Shown here one piece after another: positions 1 to 11,754 of a stretch of 64,000 nucleotides of DNA (its first letter is position 1; every line of letters starts with the position of its first letter). Both the position numbers and the translations under genes were made by a program. Below the pieces are notes generated by a model that worked only from the letters and a program-made list of their open reading frames with translations, was not told where the DNA came from and ran no database searches. The stretch lies in assembly GCA_011033025.1 (NCBI GenBank), contig WFMF01000068.1:124001-188000 (forward strand). Direction: 5' to 3'. This stretch comes from Beroe forskalii (taxonomy: Eukaryota; Ctenophora; Nuda; Beroida; Beroidae).

Positions 1-304
1 AAATGTCGGTGGACAAAGTCATAAATAATCGTATATCAAGGAATGTTTGGATAACTGATGATATCAGTCTATAGAGCGAAAAGTTGGTCTTTGGACGTGG
101 AGAGTGGCTGAGTGCTTCATTATTATCATGGCTAAAGGAAATGAGAGATTTAACCGTAGGCTCTTACACAGTTATGAACAATTTGGTTTGTTCACGGAAC
201 CATCATTTCATCTAGTGGGAGCAATGGCTCTTCACCTGAACAATATACTCTATAGCACTCTATAGGAAGGTTCTCCCGTATAAATCCTAGTTGAATGCAT
301 CCAC

Positions 305-312
305 TCCGCTAC
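305..312. repeat. Target site duplication, left copy
   Basis: TCCGCTAC, identical to 475-482 on the far side of the MITE. Confidence 0.9.
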
Positions 313-474
313 CAGGGGCGTTGCCTGATTTCTGAAAGAGGGGCAGCGAGTTTCATTCAAAACCTTTTTAATGTTTTATTCTGTTGGCTCAAAGCTCTCA
401 ATTTAAAACAATGGAGAAAATTTTCAAAAAGGGGGAGGCAGCCGCCTGTGTCGCTTCCCCTGGCTACGCCCCTG
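313..474. mobile_element. hAT-type MITE with 8-bp target duplication
   Basis: The 162-bp element begins CAGGGGCGTTGCC and ends GGCTACGCCCCTG, so its termini are inverted repeats with one mismatch in the first 13 bases. It is flanked on both sides by the identical octamer TCCGCTAC (305-312 and 475-482). An 8-bp target duplication with CAGGG-type ends is typical of hAT-superfamily non-autonomous elements. There is no transposase inside; the small open frames in both directions are incidental. Confidence 0.9.
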
Positions 475-482
475 TCCGCTAC
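475..482. repeat. Target site duplication, right copy
   Basis: TCCGCTAC, identical to 305-312. Confidence 0.9.
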
Positions 483-997
483 ATTCATGCGAGGGACATT
501 GTGTTCATTCCTGTACCATAAAATATGGGCATATCGCTGCATATTTTAGTATTTTGAAGTAGTCTTCGGAGGTTGAATTTGCGTCAAAGTTTGAGTAGAA
601 TTGCATCATTTGAGAAATATGTATTTGACCGTAGCCCATTACACCATACTGCACAGTGCATCTGCTGCTGTCCAGCTTTTAGTGCAAGCCCTGAAAGGAA
701 TGACTTCATTCTTCATTGCTCTTGTTTCGTAATATTGTGAGATTGTGCATGTAGATTAACAGTGTAGTGAATTTAGATCCTTAAATCAGTGCACAGTGCA
801 TCTTATTGCTTTTCTGTATTGTTTGTGTTGCTTTTGTTTGCATTTAATTTACAAAGAGCATTTCCCACAGCGAATATGGACTTATGCAGCTATGCAGGCA
901 AATTGTCAAATCCTAATCAAGCATAGAAGCATAGATAATAGAACAACAGCTTCATGAATAGCAAGAACTCATCAAATCAATGAGAAAATATCGTGAG

Positions 998-1057
998 ACA
1001 TTCCCAAGAAGTGAACAGCCAGGAAATTTTCCTGGCAGGTTACTTCTTGGGGAATGT
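998..1057. repeat. Long imperfect hairpin
   Basis: The arms start ACATTCCCAAGAAGT and end ACTTCTTGGGGAATGT, and meet at GGAAATTTTCC in the centre, giving about 28-bp arms with few mismatches and almost no loop. It lies just upstream of a segment (1115-1197) that is repeated at 57107-57179, where another hairpin (57025-57087) sits in the same relative place. It may therefore be part of a larger composite repeat. Confidence 0.75.
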
Positions 1058-1114
1058 TACCTTTTCCAAATGGCAGTTTCAGGATTCGGCACTGAAAAGC
1101 AATGTTTCATCGTG

Positions 1115-1197
1115 AGTTTTAATTAGTGATTATTCCCACGCCGCGCGTACATTTGGGGTCTTCTGTCCTAGGATTTGGTTTTGCGCGCAACGCAAAC
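1115..1197. repeat. CGCG-containing interspersed repeat, copy 1
   Basis: It shares with 57107-57179 the ordered blocks GTTTAATT-like, TTCCCAC, CGCCGCGCG, GATTTG and GCGCGCAACGCAAA with similar spacing. The middle has diverged. The family is unidentified; two copies in the window indicate an old interspersed element. Confidence 0.7.
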
Positions 1198-2468
1198 AAA
1201 CCATTTCTTGAGTGTTTCATCTGCTTTCGTTCATTTTCATACCACGCCAGCGTTATGTTTTCACTGGAGACGTTCCTCTGATTGAGGGACAAAACCAATT
1301 CCAGTTGTCTTGGAAGTTCCATGAAGTAGTGTCCATTTGTTGACTTGACCTAGAGTTTTGATAAATCAAATACAGGACCCAATTTATCTTGTATCTAGAC
1401 ATGTGTAAGTTGTAAGAGTGTAAGATTTAAGTGTGTATAATTGCGGTTATGTTGCATACAAGCCTTTTGTTCGGTTTCAATTTACTGCAACTGTTTAGAT
1501 CTTGCAGGATTGTGTTTAGTTACACGGAAACATTGTGCTTGCCTCCATTGTTGGGATTAAGTTTCTAGCTTGTTTCTGACTCATCGTGTGTTTTGTGACA
1601 TCCACTGAGGTCGCTTTCTGTTGTTTCTTTAGTTCTTTATGATCCCTCACTGTTTTTCTCTGATCCCTAGCTCAAATATACGATTGAACATCTTTTAATT
1701 CCGAATTTGAATGATTCTCCGATCTCGACAACTATTGAATATAATGAGCATTCCTTGATCTGAATTCCATGATTCTAACTTCCTCAATCCTCTCTTAGTT
1801 TACCCAGCAATCCAAACTCCGGAAACAAGATAAATTGCAGGTATTTAAGTAGGCGTGGCCTCTAGGCAGGGCATATATTAGCATTCATTAACGCTTATCG
1901 TCACTTTCCCAGGAAATGACCTCAATCAAACCTTCAGATAGTTACAACTGTTTGTTTACTGGCCGTGTATCAGGCTATATATGGTGCTGTATCAGGCTTG
2001 TTATTGTTTATATATTGTGTTGCTTAATGGGATGCAGAACGTTCTAGAAGGGTTGAGTCAGAAGCGTTCAGTTCGAAGGATGTAGTGTGACAGAAACATT
2101 GGACAGGTTTGCTAACCGGGCTTATTCCAGACTTCGATGGGTTTAGTGGGAATAACGGACCATGCAACGAGTCCAATTTGACATTTTGTATCATGATAAT
2201 TTCGTCAGATCTCACCGCCTACTGGTCCTCTGAAACCTCCATCCAGCCCAATCTCAAACTGTTCCCATTATCAACACTGTTGCTACATGTCAGCTATCAT
2301 AAGTCTGTCGGATGTGTTACGGTTTGTTCGATTCTTCCTCCAGTTTATATTTTATATGTTTGAATTTATATTTGACTATATATATTGCATATAATGTGTT
2401 ATACAGCGGATGGTTTTATTAGATTTAAACTGACGTCTCTCCTACATCTTGTACACTCCGTGCTGTTC

Positions 2469-2537
2469 AAATAGGCGATTATTTGACCTCTGTTTACCAT
2501 TCTAACCCCTATAATTCCCTGCCTCCCACTCGCCTAC
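2469..2537 (+). repeat. CRE-hairpin element, diverged
   Basis: It starts AAATAGGCG, has the TTACCATTCTAACCCCT core, and ends CACTCGCCTA. Both CRE octamers have decayed (TTGACCTC and AATTCCCT). Confidence 0.7.
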
Positions 2538-2654
2538 TTTCCGGTGACAACCTCTTCATATTATGTCATATATTGTGATGTAGTGTGTCGAAGTGTCCAT
2601 ACACCAGGCTTCTGTTGAAAGCTTACAGCAACATGTCTCTCGGTCAAGTTCGAA

Positions 2655-2733
2655 CAGGCAGTGAATGTCTCCGAGTGACGTCATTATCAGGGCATTGAAT
2701 GGAGAATTTATGACGTCACAACGCCTTATTTTC
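2655..2733 (-). repeat. CRE-hairpin element, near full length
   Basis: Reverse orientation. Two exact TGACGTCA octamers (2676-2683 and 2711-2718) flank the core, and the right end is ACGCCTTATTTTC. Confidence 0.85.
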
Positions 2734-3318
2734 GTCTGAAAGAAGAGAACTGGGAGGAGAATCCTTATCTAATATATTGTTAGAGATTTACAGTGTTGCA
2801 CCAACGGGTATATCCATAAATAGTAGTATATTTATGTTTTTTCGTTGAATATAATATTATTCAGTAATCTTTCTCGGACTTCAGTTTGTCGTTATATTGG
2901 TAACTTTTATAAAACGAGCGATCAGTTTTTGCTGAAGTTTATTCGTAAGTTAAACACACTTTTGCTTTTCTCTGAAATGTCATAACTACTAATTTATCCG
3001 AATTTTCTACCTTTTATCTGAATGCTCGTTTACTTACTACTTTCTTGCTTAAACTTACTACTTTTACCTTTTTACTAATTCGGCTTTTCGGGGACCTATT
3101 TCCTCGCACTTTTGCTCTTTTCCACAAAGTGTCACAACTACTAAATCCATATTTCCTTCACTCGGCCATGTTAATATATCTGATTGGTGTCTATCTAGAT
3201 GATCTAACGTGTGCCACTGGTCAAGGTGTTTCACAGCTAATACCTCCGCAAGCGGTTAATGATGAACTGCAGGGGTAGTCCACTGTGCTATTAGTTGTGT
3301 GAACATGGTACGATGTCT

Positions 3319-3377
3319 TTTGTCATCAATTTAATACTTTAATCTATGAGAATGACGTCATTCTCAACTGCCTATCA
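3319..3377 (+). repeat. CRE-hairpin element
   Basis: TTGTCATCAATTTA, core, then AATGACGTCATTCTCAACTG and CCTAT. One exact TGACGTCA. Confidence 0.75.
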
Positions 3378-4765
3378 TATTTGTAGTGGTTATGTGCAGA
3401 GCTCTGCGTTGAGGTGCAGAGTTGACAAATCTGTTTTCCAAGTATTGCACAGTTTTAATGGATTATTTTAGCATCGTATGTTCTGTGGGCTATGAAGTTC
3501 GGTGCGTGAATTGCGCATTCTCAACGATTAAATCATACAAATTGTGCACAGAGCATTTTGATTGACGTATATTCAACTATTTAACTAAGTTTGACATGAC
3601 CTTAATAAGAGTTCACATAACTCTTAGTTGATCGCTTAATTTGGTTCTTGCTCCTGAGTTCTGCGTATAGTTAAAACTTTCCTTGACTTCCTAGCTTGTT
3701 CACCTATTTAAACCGCTGCCCTGAAATTTTTCCGAGAGTAAGAGCTCCATTTGCATATAATAAAGTTAAAATAGTTACCTAGCTATAGTATATTAGCGTT
3801 TGAGTTCGTGGGTGATTTTTTCTGACGGAACTTTCTCAGTCTGCTTCATGCACCATTTTTAAATAAAATTATAATGTCTGCGCTATTTAACTTCTATTAT
3901 TTGACTGGTTCATTCATTTATATTATATCGTGCTCTCTGAGTGTCTGACCTTCTAGCATTCTGTAATTACAGCGTGTTGCTTGCATACAAATAAATTTCA
4001 GGTATAGTTGACAGGCTGTTTGTTGCGTTGACATCATTATTTGATGATGTCCCCAGTATTTGCGCTTTAACATTTGATTATGTCCTTACAGCTGTATACT
4101 TCAGGGATGATTTGATTGTAGTGTCCTCCAATATATTAACTCTCCTCTGAGTTTGTGAGTTGATCACTCACCCACAGGGTTGCAGAATCAGCCTCTTATC
4201 ACGTGATCTTTTCTCTGGAGTTTAATTAATGTCCTACGAACCACAGAGAATAATACACATTACTTTGTTCCATGGATGCAATTAATTTAATATTCGCCCG
4301 AAGTCACAGCACCGTGTAAGGACTTTATTAAGACGATGTTTAGCAGTGAAACATTCCTCGCCAGATTTTCTAGGAAATTAAACGGCTTTTCAATTTTCAC
4401 TGTCGTTCAGCCGCAATGTGTGCGCGATATTTTGTCTGTTCATATTTCCAAATTGAGTGCTTTTCGACAGCTTTCCTATATTTCTCTGTAACTGGGTTTT
4501 ATAGAAATTTGGCCATATTTAAGCAATTTGTCCTAGAATGTTGAAGCTTTCACACTCCAACTGAACTTGGCTATTTTGCTTAATCTCATGTTTGGTGCAA
4601 CAGTTAGCTTTTTTCTTAGATAAATGCACTTCTTGCAGGTGGTTGTGTGTGATTCTAGTCATATTTTGGAATGGTAAATTGTTGGAATCACGCCGTCTAT
4701 TTTCCATGTACGAGATACGGGGATATTTTAACATTTTCCTCCCAATTCCATCCCTCTTCCACAGA

Positions 4766-4831
4766 AAATTCAAAGCTGCTGACGTCATTTTCACAGTTAT
4801 TAACGGTGTATTGATGACGTAGAGTCGCCAA
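4766..4831 (-). repeat. CRE-hairpin element
   Basis: Exact TGACGTCA at 4780-4787, then TTTTCACAGTTATTAACGGT, then ATTGATGACGTAGAGTCGCC. The second octamer has one mismatch. Confidence 0.75.
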
Positions 4832-5135
4832 GAAATCTACCTTTTTACCTCTGCGCTATTTCTGTGCATTTTCTTTTCCTCGACCCATCAATTTGCTCTT
4901 GTTTTGGCGTTCTTTCCCCTATATTTCCTGTATGATCTTTGCATGTGCACGTGTGCTAAATGAAGCCGTGTTTTTGCTGTCTACACACGATAGAATGCAC
5001 GCTATTGCTGGTTTAATATTTGTCCTTCACCAATAGTTTTAGCCGTGGTACCTCTCCCAAGCCATATAATAGCAGCAGAGTACACACTAAATTGCATACT
5101 GTGTGGTATTCCACGCACCAGCAATTGGCGACCCA

Positions 5136-5192
5136 ATGTCGACAACTCACCATTATAAGCCCTGATAATGACGTCACAGTTTGTTGTCTATT
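5136..5192 (+). repeat. CRE-hairpin element
   Basis: AACTCACCATTATAAGCCCT followed by GATAATGACGTCACAG and TTGTCTATT. The left CRE has become ATGTCGAC. It lies inside a 131-codon open frame (5020-5415), which argues against that frame being a gene. Confidence 0.8.
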
Positions 5193-6887
5193 GTGTGACT
5201 TTGACCTTGTTCAGGGCCGTTGTTTGTTCGGGGTTTTTAACTTGATTGTTGATTGCCATGGTGTCTTAGGCACTAGACGTGTTTACACGATTTTGTTTGG
5301 AGAAGCCTTGCTGTCTTGGCAGTTTAATTCCTTGGTGCTGTTGTCCGCGTGTGTTTTTGCCGTGTTTGCACTTTGTCTTTGTTATAATTTTTGTATTTCT
5401 CAATATTTTGTGTAGGTTTTTTGTTGTTTTGTTGGCATTTCAGTTTCTTCCGCTGTCTGTACGTACCTTACGGACACTATAAAGCCCAACAAACACTGAT
5501 TTCTCCCGCCCATTTCTCTCAAACACTGTGTAATGTTCTTATGGTGGAAACCATTAATCATACTCAGTTCACAGACATTAAACTTATCATATATCATGTT
5601 GATATTACCTTGAACACTTTGGAACACTCTATGGAATAGTTGAGCTAATACTTCATAAGCAAGTCTGAGGACCCTACCCTTGAAATACCAGATCTTGCAT
5701 GAGACTGCTGTTTTTGTGACATTCCAAGGGTCGCACAGGGCGTACACCAGTGAACAGGAATAGTGGGTTTCTAAATGTGATGCCATTATCTTGTCCTGAA
5801 GTTGCTGCTAGAAGATGAGGAATTACATACTTTTGGTTTGAATTTTGAAACTTTGAACGTATCCCTTGCCTCTTTTCCTTAATTTCTGTTTACATATTTT
5901 CTCTAACACGACAAGGTTTAGGCTTACTATTCGCTCTGTGGAATATTAAAATGGTTCATTTGGGCAGGGCTTGGCAACTTTGATACTGCAGCTTTGCTGC
6001 AAGTCGCCTTACCATGAGAGTTTCGAGATAGCGATTAATATTTCCTTGCACAAGCAGGCACAGGAGGAATAAATTCCTAATTTAGCTGTCACTAATGAAG
6101 GGTATAACCTGAGTTTGTTTCCAAATTCCTCTTAAATTCCCACTCCATTATAATTACATGCCACAAGTAACACTAGCTTGTCAGGAGTGAGTTTGTCATC
6201 AGGGATTAGAATGGCATTTGACGGCGTAGTACCATCTATTCTTCAGAAGGAACCATTTCCTGGTTAAATAGAGTTCTACAGTCCATTTGGCATAATCAGA
6301 ATTAATAAATGAGATTTCCGCAGGAACAGTATTTCCCCTCCTTTAATGCATTCCAATGCCCTAATGCATGCAATTTAACGACCATTTTTCCGCAGGATTT
6401 TCCGCGAGCTATATGAGTTATGCGAATTCCAAGAATTGACTTAAAGTTTTTAAGATGACACTTCGCGCACATAATAATTTCCGTGTCCATTCTATTTATA
6501 ACACTAAGTGTCAATTCAGGGAGATTTAGCTTCTTTAGTAAACACTACATGTGCTCCCAACTCCACATGATTTATTAATAGTTTTGTTTAGTGAGGTCGC
6601 GTGCGCATGATATTAGGGCGGTTCAGATATTTGGATCAATTTCCATGCTTAAAATGATGAATTATTGACATCAACATCGGCCTATTTTCACTAGCAACAA
6701 CCTAATATTTCTTGGCTCCTCGTATTTTAAGATCACTGCCAATTGCTTTGAAGTTTCTTCTGTAAAGGCATTCCTGTTCACGCAACTTTCAGTGATAGCT
6801 GTTGTAAATTACCGGTTATTTTCACCTACTGCTGGACTAATTTGTTACTTATGTTGTATGCTGGCTCGTCAAGACGTGATAGGAATG

Positions 6888-6950
6888 CCGGTGTGATATC
6901 ATCATTATGGTTAAGGAATAAGGATATGAAAATATGATGACATCACATTT
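6888..6950 (-). repeat. CRE-hairpin element, degenerate
   Basis: GTGATATCATCATTATGG and TGATGACATCACA keep the spacing of the two CRE sites, but both octamers are mutated and the ends are lost. Confidence 0.45.
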
Positions 6951-8197
6951 AAATGATTTCTAAGTCATGTCGTATATCCTGCTGACACACTAAAATTGCT
7001 TGGAACACGCAAAATTTCCGTGAGTTGATACACATGATATATGCGAGTTGAATTCCCGAGCAATCTTCCTAATAGAATGCGATTGATTGTTTCCAATTAG
7101 CGAGACAGGTTCACAGGTGTCAGATACTTGTCACATGGCAATTACTTGCACTGATATATTATTTGCTCTATTTTTATCCGTCCGTCGGCAAAAATGTTCT
7201 ATTTTTGTGATTTGTATCGCAATTTAAATGTCAGATGTCGGGTTTTAGCGATACTTTTATTACTTGAAGTATGTTTCGTGTGCTATACGTTTTTATTCTC
7301 GAAGAGTTGTATCATTTGGCTTTGTAACCGTTGCTTTAATGCTGTTGAAGCATATTCTGGGAATCACATCCTTTTATTTTCTACGAATTTTCATCGCCAA
7401 AAATCAATCTGATCTTTGATAATTTAAGAGCTTCTTGGTTATTCAAATGACTAGATCTGACTTGATGCTAATGCTGGAAATATTCAAATTTCATTCTCCC
7501 AAGCATTTTATCTGTGAATTGATTGAACTTAAATCAAGTCAAATAAATTGCCATTTATGGCCGTGAGATCTTGACGGTTCTATATATCATTTATTATTTG
7601 TGTTGCCGAGTTGTCAATCTCTAACAAATGATATACAATCCGGGTGTCATCATTATCAAGGTTCAGAGTTTTTAAACTGATGAAATCATGCTGCTTATTT
7701 TTCAGTTGTTGGATCTCAATCTTGGGTGATTTGAATGACTCACAAATATAAATGATTGGAACTGTGGAACACTGTTTATTTTGGTCAAGTCTATCCATTA
7801 CCCAATGTTGTCTCAGTTACAAGATCTTTATATTATGTGGGAAACTTTTTGCGATGAATACTACATTGTCTTGAATAAGTCGTTGTCATTTCCTGACTTA
7901 GCATTTCCCAATTCCCTTCACTTCTTTGCCACCTATTTTCCAACTTTCCATTACTTTTTGTCAGCTATTATTCTCACTTTCCATTGTCTTTTTGCCAGAG
8001 CTGTACTATAATATTCTAGCTTCTCTCCTAACTTCCTTATTCCGTGACGTTCCCTATCTTTTTATCTTGTTAAACACATTCAGACTGCTTATTTCCGCTC
8101 AGACTGCCTTAAATCCCCCTCAATCCAAGTGACTATATCAGTATCGTACCTCAAAAGATCGCGGGTAAAACTGGACCATTATCAGCACCTTTCTGTC

Positions 8198-8243
8198 CAC
8201 TCTAACTCATGATATTTACGTCACTCTCATTCGCCTATTCTGT
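8198..8243 (+). repeat. CRE-hairpin element, 3' part
   Basis: CACTCTAACTCATGATATTT, then ACGTCACTCTCATTCGCCTA. Only the core and right arm remain. Confidence 0.65.
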
Positions 8244-9104
8244 TTGCTCGTCCAGTATAGCTTCCTTGCACCTGAGGCATGAGTTTAACTCCTCATGCTT
8301 CCAGCTGTGCCCTGCAGTCTCATTATGTGTTATTAAAATGTTATTAAAAATGTTATTAAAAGTTTTATCTCCTACTTGCCGGACATTCCGATCGTGTTAG
8401 GGTTATTTTTAACCAAAACTCTCTAAAAATACATTTTATTTCGTCATCAACTCTCTACTTAATCCCATGATAATTAGCTCATACCCTTCCCTATTCTCTC
8501 CACTCAACTCCTAGAAGTCCCATTATATTAGCTCTGGAGTGTTTGAAAGGTATCCCACTTGAGGGAAAGGCCGTGCCTGGGATGCCATTACCAGCATTTC
8601 TCCTCTTTATCCTTCTTCTCCTAAGGCTCGACAGTGAATTTAATTGTCTTCTGCCCGAAGACATGCATTAGGTCATTGTTGTATCTGGATGTTAATAATA
8701 ACCCAGGAAGTTTCCTTTTTACCTCCAGAGTTTCGTCTCTTTTGCATCTATTTTGCGTTATATTCCATTGGAGGTTTCTCTGCAATAGGTTATCTCCATA
8801 GTTTCGAGCATGGATTTAAATGGCGTTTCAGTGCGCTGCCACCATCATTTCTTGCTTTAAAGTGGTAAAGCGTTGACATTGAAACACTCCAATTTCATTT
8901 TTCGTATGTGACAATGGTTTTAACAGCAATCTTGGCACTTACAAAGATGAAAACCCCTAAATTCTGTGTTTTGTAGATTCTATATCTCACACTCAAGATA
9001 CAAGGTTAAACCTGCAAAAACCAGGATTTGTTGACAGTTCTAGTAATGGCGAGATATGTTCTAAATACCACAAAAGCGAATTATTCCCTTTTTCTGGCAC
9101 TTAT

Positions 9105-9154
9105 TCTCCATTCTTAACCATGATAATGGTATTCCTCTCAGTCGCCTTCTATTC
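9105..9154 (+). repeat. CRE-hairpin element, degenerate
   Basis: CTCCATTCTTAACCATGATA followed by ATGGTATTCCTCTCAGTCGC; the CRE octamer is destroyed. Confidence 0.5.
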
Positions 9155-9220
9155 TTTCAAGACCCATACAATAATGTTAAACTGTCTGGATATAAGGTGA
9201 GATTCTAACTCAAACCCCCT

Positions 9221-9284
9221 TTGACATTGACCAATCAGAGCGTGAGTCGAGGGTAAACTTTTGTTCTGATTGGTCAGTGTCACG
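9221..9284. repeat. CCAAT palindrome element
   Basis: TTGACATTGACCAATCAGAG ... TCTGATTGGTCAGTGTCA forms inverted arms of about 20 bp around a short centre. It carries two divergent CCAAT boxes. The same family appears at 25968, 40485, 41791, 49200 and 52617. Confidence 0.8.
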
Positions 9285-9344
9285 ACGCCGTGCACAATGA
9301 GATTCTAACCTCTTTGTACCGTTTCATTCTGGACACGCACAGTA

Positions 9345-9412
9345 GGTTTTCCCACTACAAGTCTCTTATGTTTTCTGCTATGTTTTCCCACTACAAGTCT
9401 CTTAAGTTTTAC
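9345..9412. repeat. Short direct duplication
   Basis: The phrase TTTTCCCACTACAAGTCTCT occurs twice, about 37 bp apart. Confidence 0.8.
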
Positions 9413-10520
9413 CTCTACAATCCGGTATTTCCCTCCCACAATGGTATTTTCTCCGTACCCCTCCGTAACAGCTATAAAACGTTATAAAGGTAGTTGTATG
9501 TATTACCTCTTGTGTTTTTAGTGGTCTTCTCTTCTGTTTAGCAATAAGAAGAATAAGACAGCGTCTTTTGAGTCTTCTGATATTTGAGACTGAAACTCGG
9601 AGGAGATTGTTGTAATTTGCTAAGTTCATAGTTTTATTTTATATCAGAGTTGGTCTCTCCCTTGTCTTTTTGTATTTTTAGACAGTATCAAGGGTTGCTT
9701 GTTCCTGAAGCTGTTGTTTAGGGTTGCTTGATAGTATTCACAGTTTAGTTTAACAGTATGATAACTGGATAATCGGTCTCACGCCTGGGTTGGGTCTATT
9801 CTAGGAGTCTATCTGAGATTGTCTGTCTTGCATTCTCTGTTCATTCTTTATTGTTGAGTTTCAATATAATATATAGCAGCGTCCTTACCAACTATGCTAC
9901 CTATTCCTAGGCTCAAGTACGTTTATATTTTCATCTTAAGTCCCCAAAACCGATCCAATTGTTGCTATGATCTTTATATCGTTCAATCAGGGTATTGTGT
10001 CCTACTATCCCGTCTAAGTGTCGTCAATCCAGTTAGATAATGTCGTCACTATCCCTTATAACTCCCACCTCCAGTGTCAAGATACCTAGCTAACCAACCA
10101 GTTTATACTGTGTAACCTTGAGAGACGCTATCGTCGCTATGGAGACACTAACTTTAAAACGTTTACAACACGTGACCTTGTCACGTGACAATGTCCCTGA
10201 CACTGGTACTCCTCATCACACGTGAACTATAGAGGGTATAGAGACACACATTGTACTGTTCCGAGCCTGGGTCTAGTGTCAAGTACCTACCACTCTTCCA
10301 GTTAACTTCTCACTTTGATCGCCGTACAAACTGCCTCGCACAGCTCGTACGATTCCAACACTCTTATAAAGTGGGATGGTATTAATCCATTATATACCTA
10401 CCAGTGTCCTCTTTATACCTACCAGTGTCCTCTGTCTTCCCGTATCCTGTCACAGTGTTAGCATGCACGTTTTGTCCTTTGTCCAGGGTATTTCCTGTGT
10501 ACTACCAGTCAAATTCTGAT

Positions 10521-10608
10521 TATAGGTCGTAGAGAGAAATAATTAGAAAAGTGACGCCATTATCAGGTGTTTAAATGGAGAATTGTTGGTGTTAATCCGC
10601 CCATTTTG
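10521..10608 (-). repeat. CRE-hairpin element with insertion
   Basis: TATAGGTCGTAGAGAG, then AAAAGTGACGCCATTATCAG, a core, and CCGCCCATTTT. Extra bases lie between the left end and the mutated CRE. Confidence 0.6.
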
Positions 10609-11742
10609 CTCGAGTGACTTGTTAGTTTCCTCAGATCCCTCAATTCTAGTTTCCTTTGGACCTGGATGTTCTATATTCCAGGCTGTGGTCTGAAATGTGG
10701 TGTTGTCAATTCACCTTTTTGCATAATCACTCACATAATTGACCTAGAGCATGTTTTGAGACTTGCTAGAAACCAAGGCCTAGGACTCTATCATTGGATG
10801 ACACCACTCTAAACGATTTGTTACTCTGAGCCTCTGAGTGTAGGTTTCTTATAGCCTGTCCAAATGCCAATATGCCATCTAACATACACTCAAACCCTCT
10901 TTGTTATACGAATATTCAGTACAACAACGCCCTCACAGCTGTGGCGTTCCAATCTACTCACTACACCCCCTCGCTGGGCTTGGGCGTTCCAATCATTGGA
11001 TGGCACCCAGCCTGATACACTTCCAATGACTGAGTATATGTTTCTTAACGTCTCCTAGCGAACACCCAGACCCATTGTTAAAGAGCCTTTGTTATACATG
11101 CCGAGCAAGTATGCTATTTGTTCATTATTATTAAACGTCCCTCTTCTTCCATGATCTCTCTCCCATCTATATATTCCCTAACCTCCTCTTCCTCCCTAAC
11201 CTCCTCTTCCTCTCTTTTTGTGTGGCTACTCCACCATTTCACCCTCCTGGGCCTATGAGAGGGGGGAGCATGCTATAATATCCGTCTTCTCATTAGCTCT
11301 CCCCCTCTTCGTGTATCCTCATACCCATACAGGAGATTTCCTCCCTCATTACCCATACAGGGGAGATTTGTATATTATAATTGTCCCTGTATCAGCGTAT
11401 CCTGGAGAGAAGGAGAGGAGATTGTAGTGAGTCCTGGAGATTGTAGTGAGTGCAATGTGCTCCGGGTACATTCTAGCTCTTTGGTGTCTGCTGCATTTAG
11501 TAATTTTAGTGCTCGTTTATTGACTATTTGAATCATTCTTCTATTCTTGAATTGAAGGATATTTTAAATCGCATTTACGTTTTCTCAGTTTGTTTTGAAT
11601 TCTAGTGCCTTATTGATACTCTTTCTCGTCTTTTTTGCATATAATCCATATTTGCTTATTCACTTGGTTGATGTTAACCATCCATTCCCCTTGTTCTAGT
11701 CCCCCTCCATCTTTAATCCCCCTCTATATTTTGAGTACCCCA

Positions 11743-11754
11743 GCATGTCCCATT
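11743..11754 (+). promoter_or_regulatory. Probable splice acceptor and 5' leader of cluster A
   Basis: A pyrimidine-rich run ends in CCCCAG at 11743. An ATG at 11745, out of frame with the main reading frame, would give a 25-codon upstream frame ending at a TAA inside the coding exon, while the main ATG is at 11755 with A at -3. If both are in the mRNA, translation of the long frame would depend on leaky scanning. The frame is open upstream to 11635, so a start in a separate exon is also possible. Confidence 0.45.

Larger units (their letters stand above)
1..11754. other. Upstream non-coding region
   Basis: No coding exon is supported here. Short open frames occur, but they lack splice signals and coding character, and several overlap repeats. 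The stretch holds a hAT-type MITE (313-474), a hairpin (998-1057), CRE-hairpin copies and one CCAAT palindrome, plus small tandem duplications around 9345-9412, 10390-10432, 11171-11215 and 11410-11455. It is either 5' flanking DNA or an intron after an unseen 5' UTR exon. A splice-acceptor-like pyrimidine run ending in AG at 11742-11743 favours a spliced leader exon. Confidence 0.6.

Noticed and set aside
4028..4052. TTGACATCATTATTTGATGATGTCC as another CRE-hairpin copy
   Set aside because: It is a small palindrome of its own with no family core or ends.
5020..5415. 131-codon open frame on + strand
   Set aside because: It spans a CRE-hairpin repeat (5136-5192), has no splice or start support and shows no coding-type composition.
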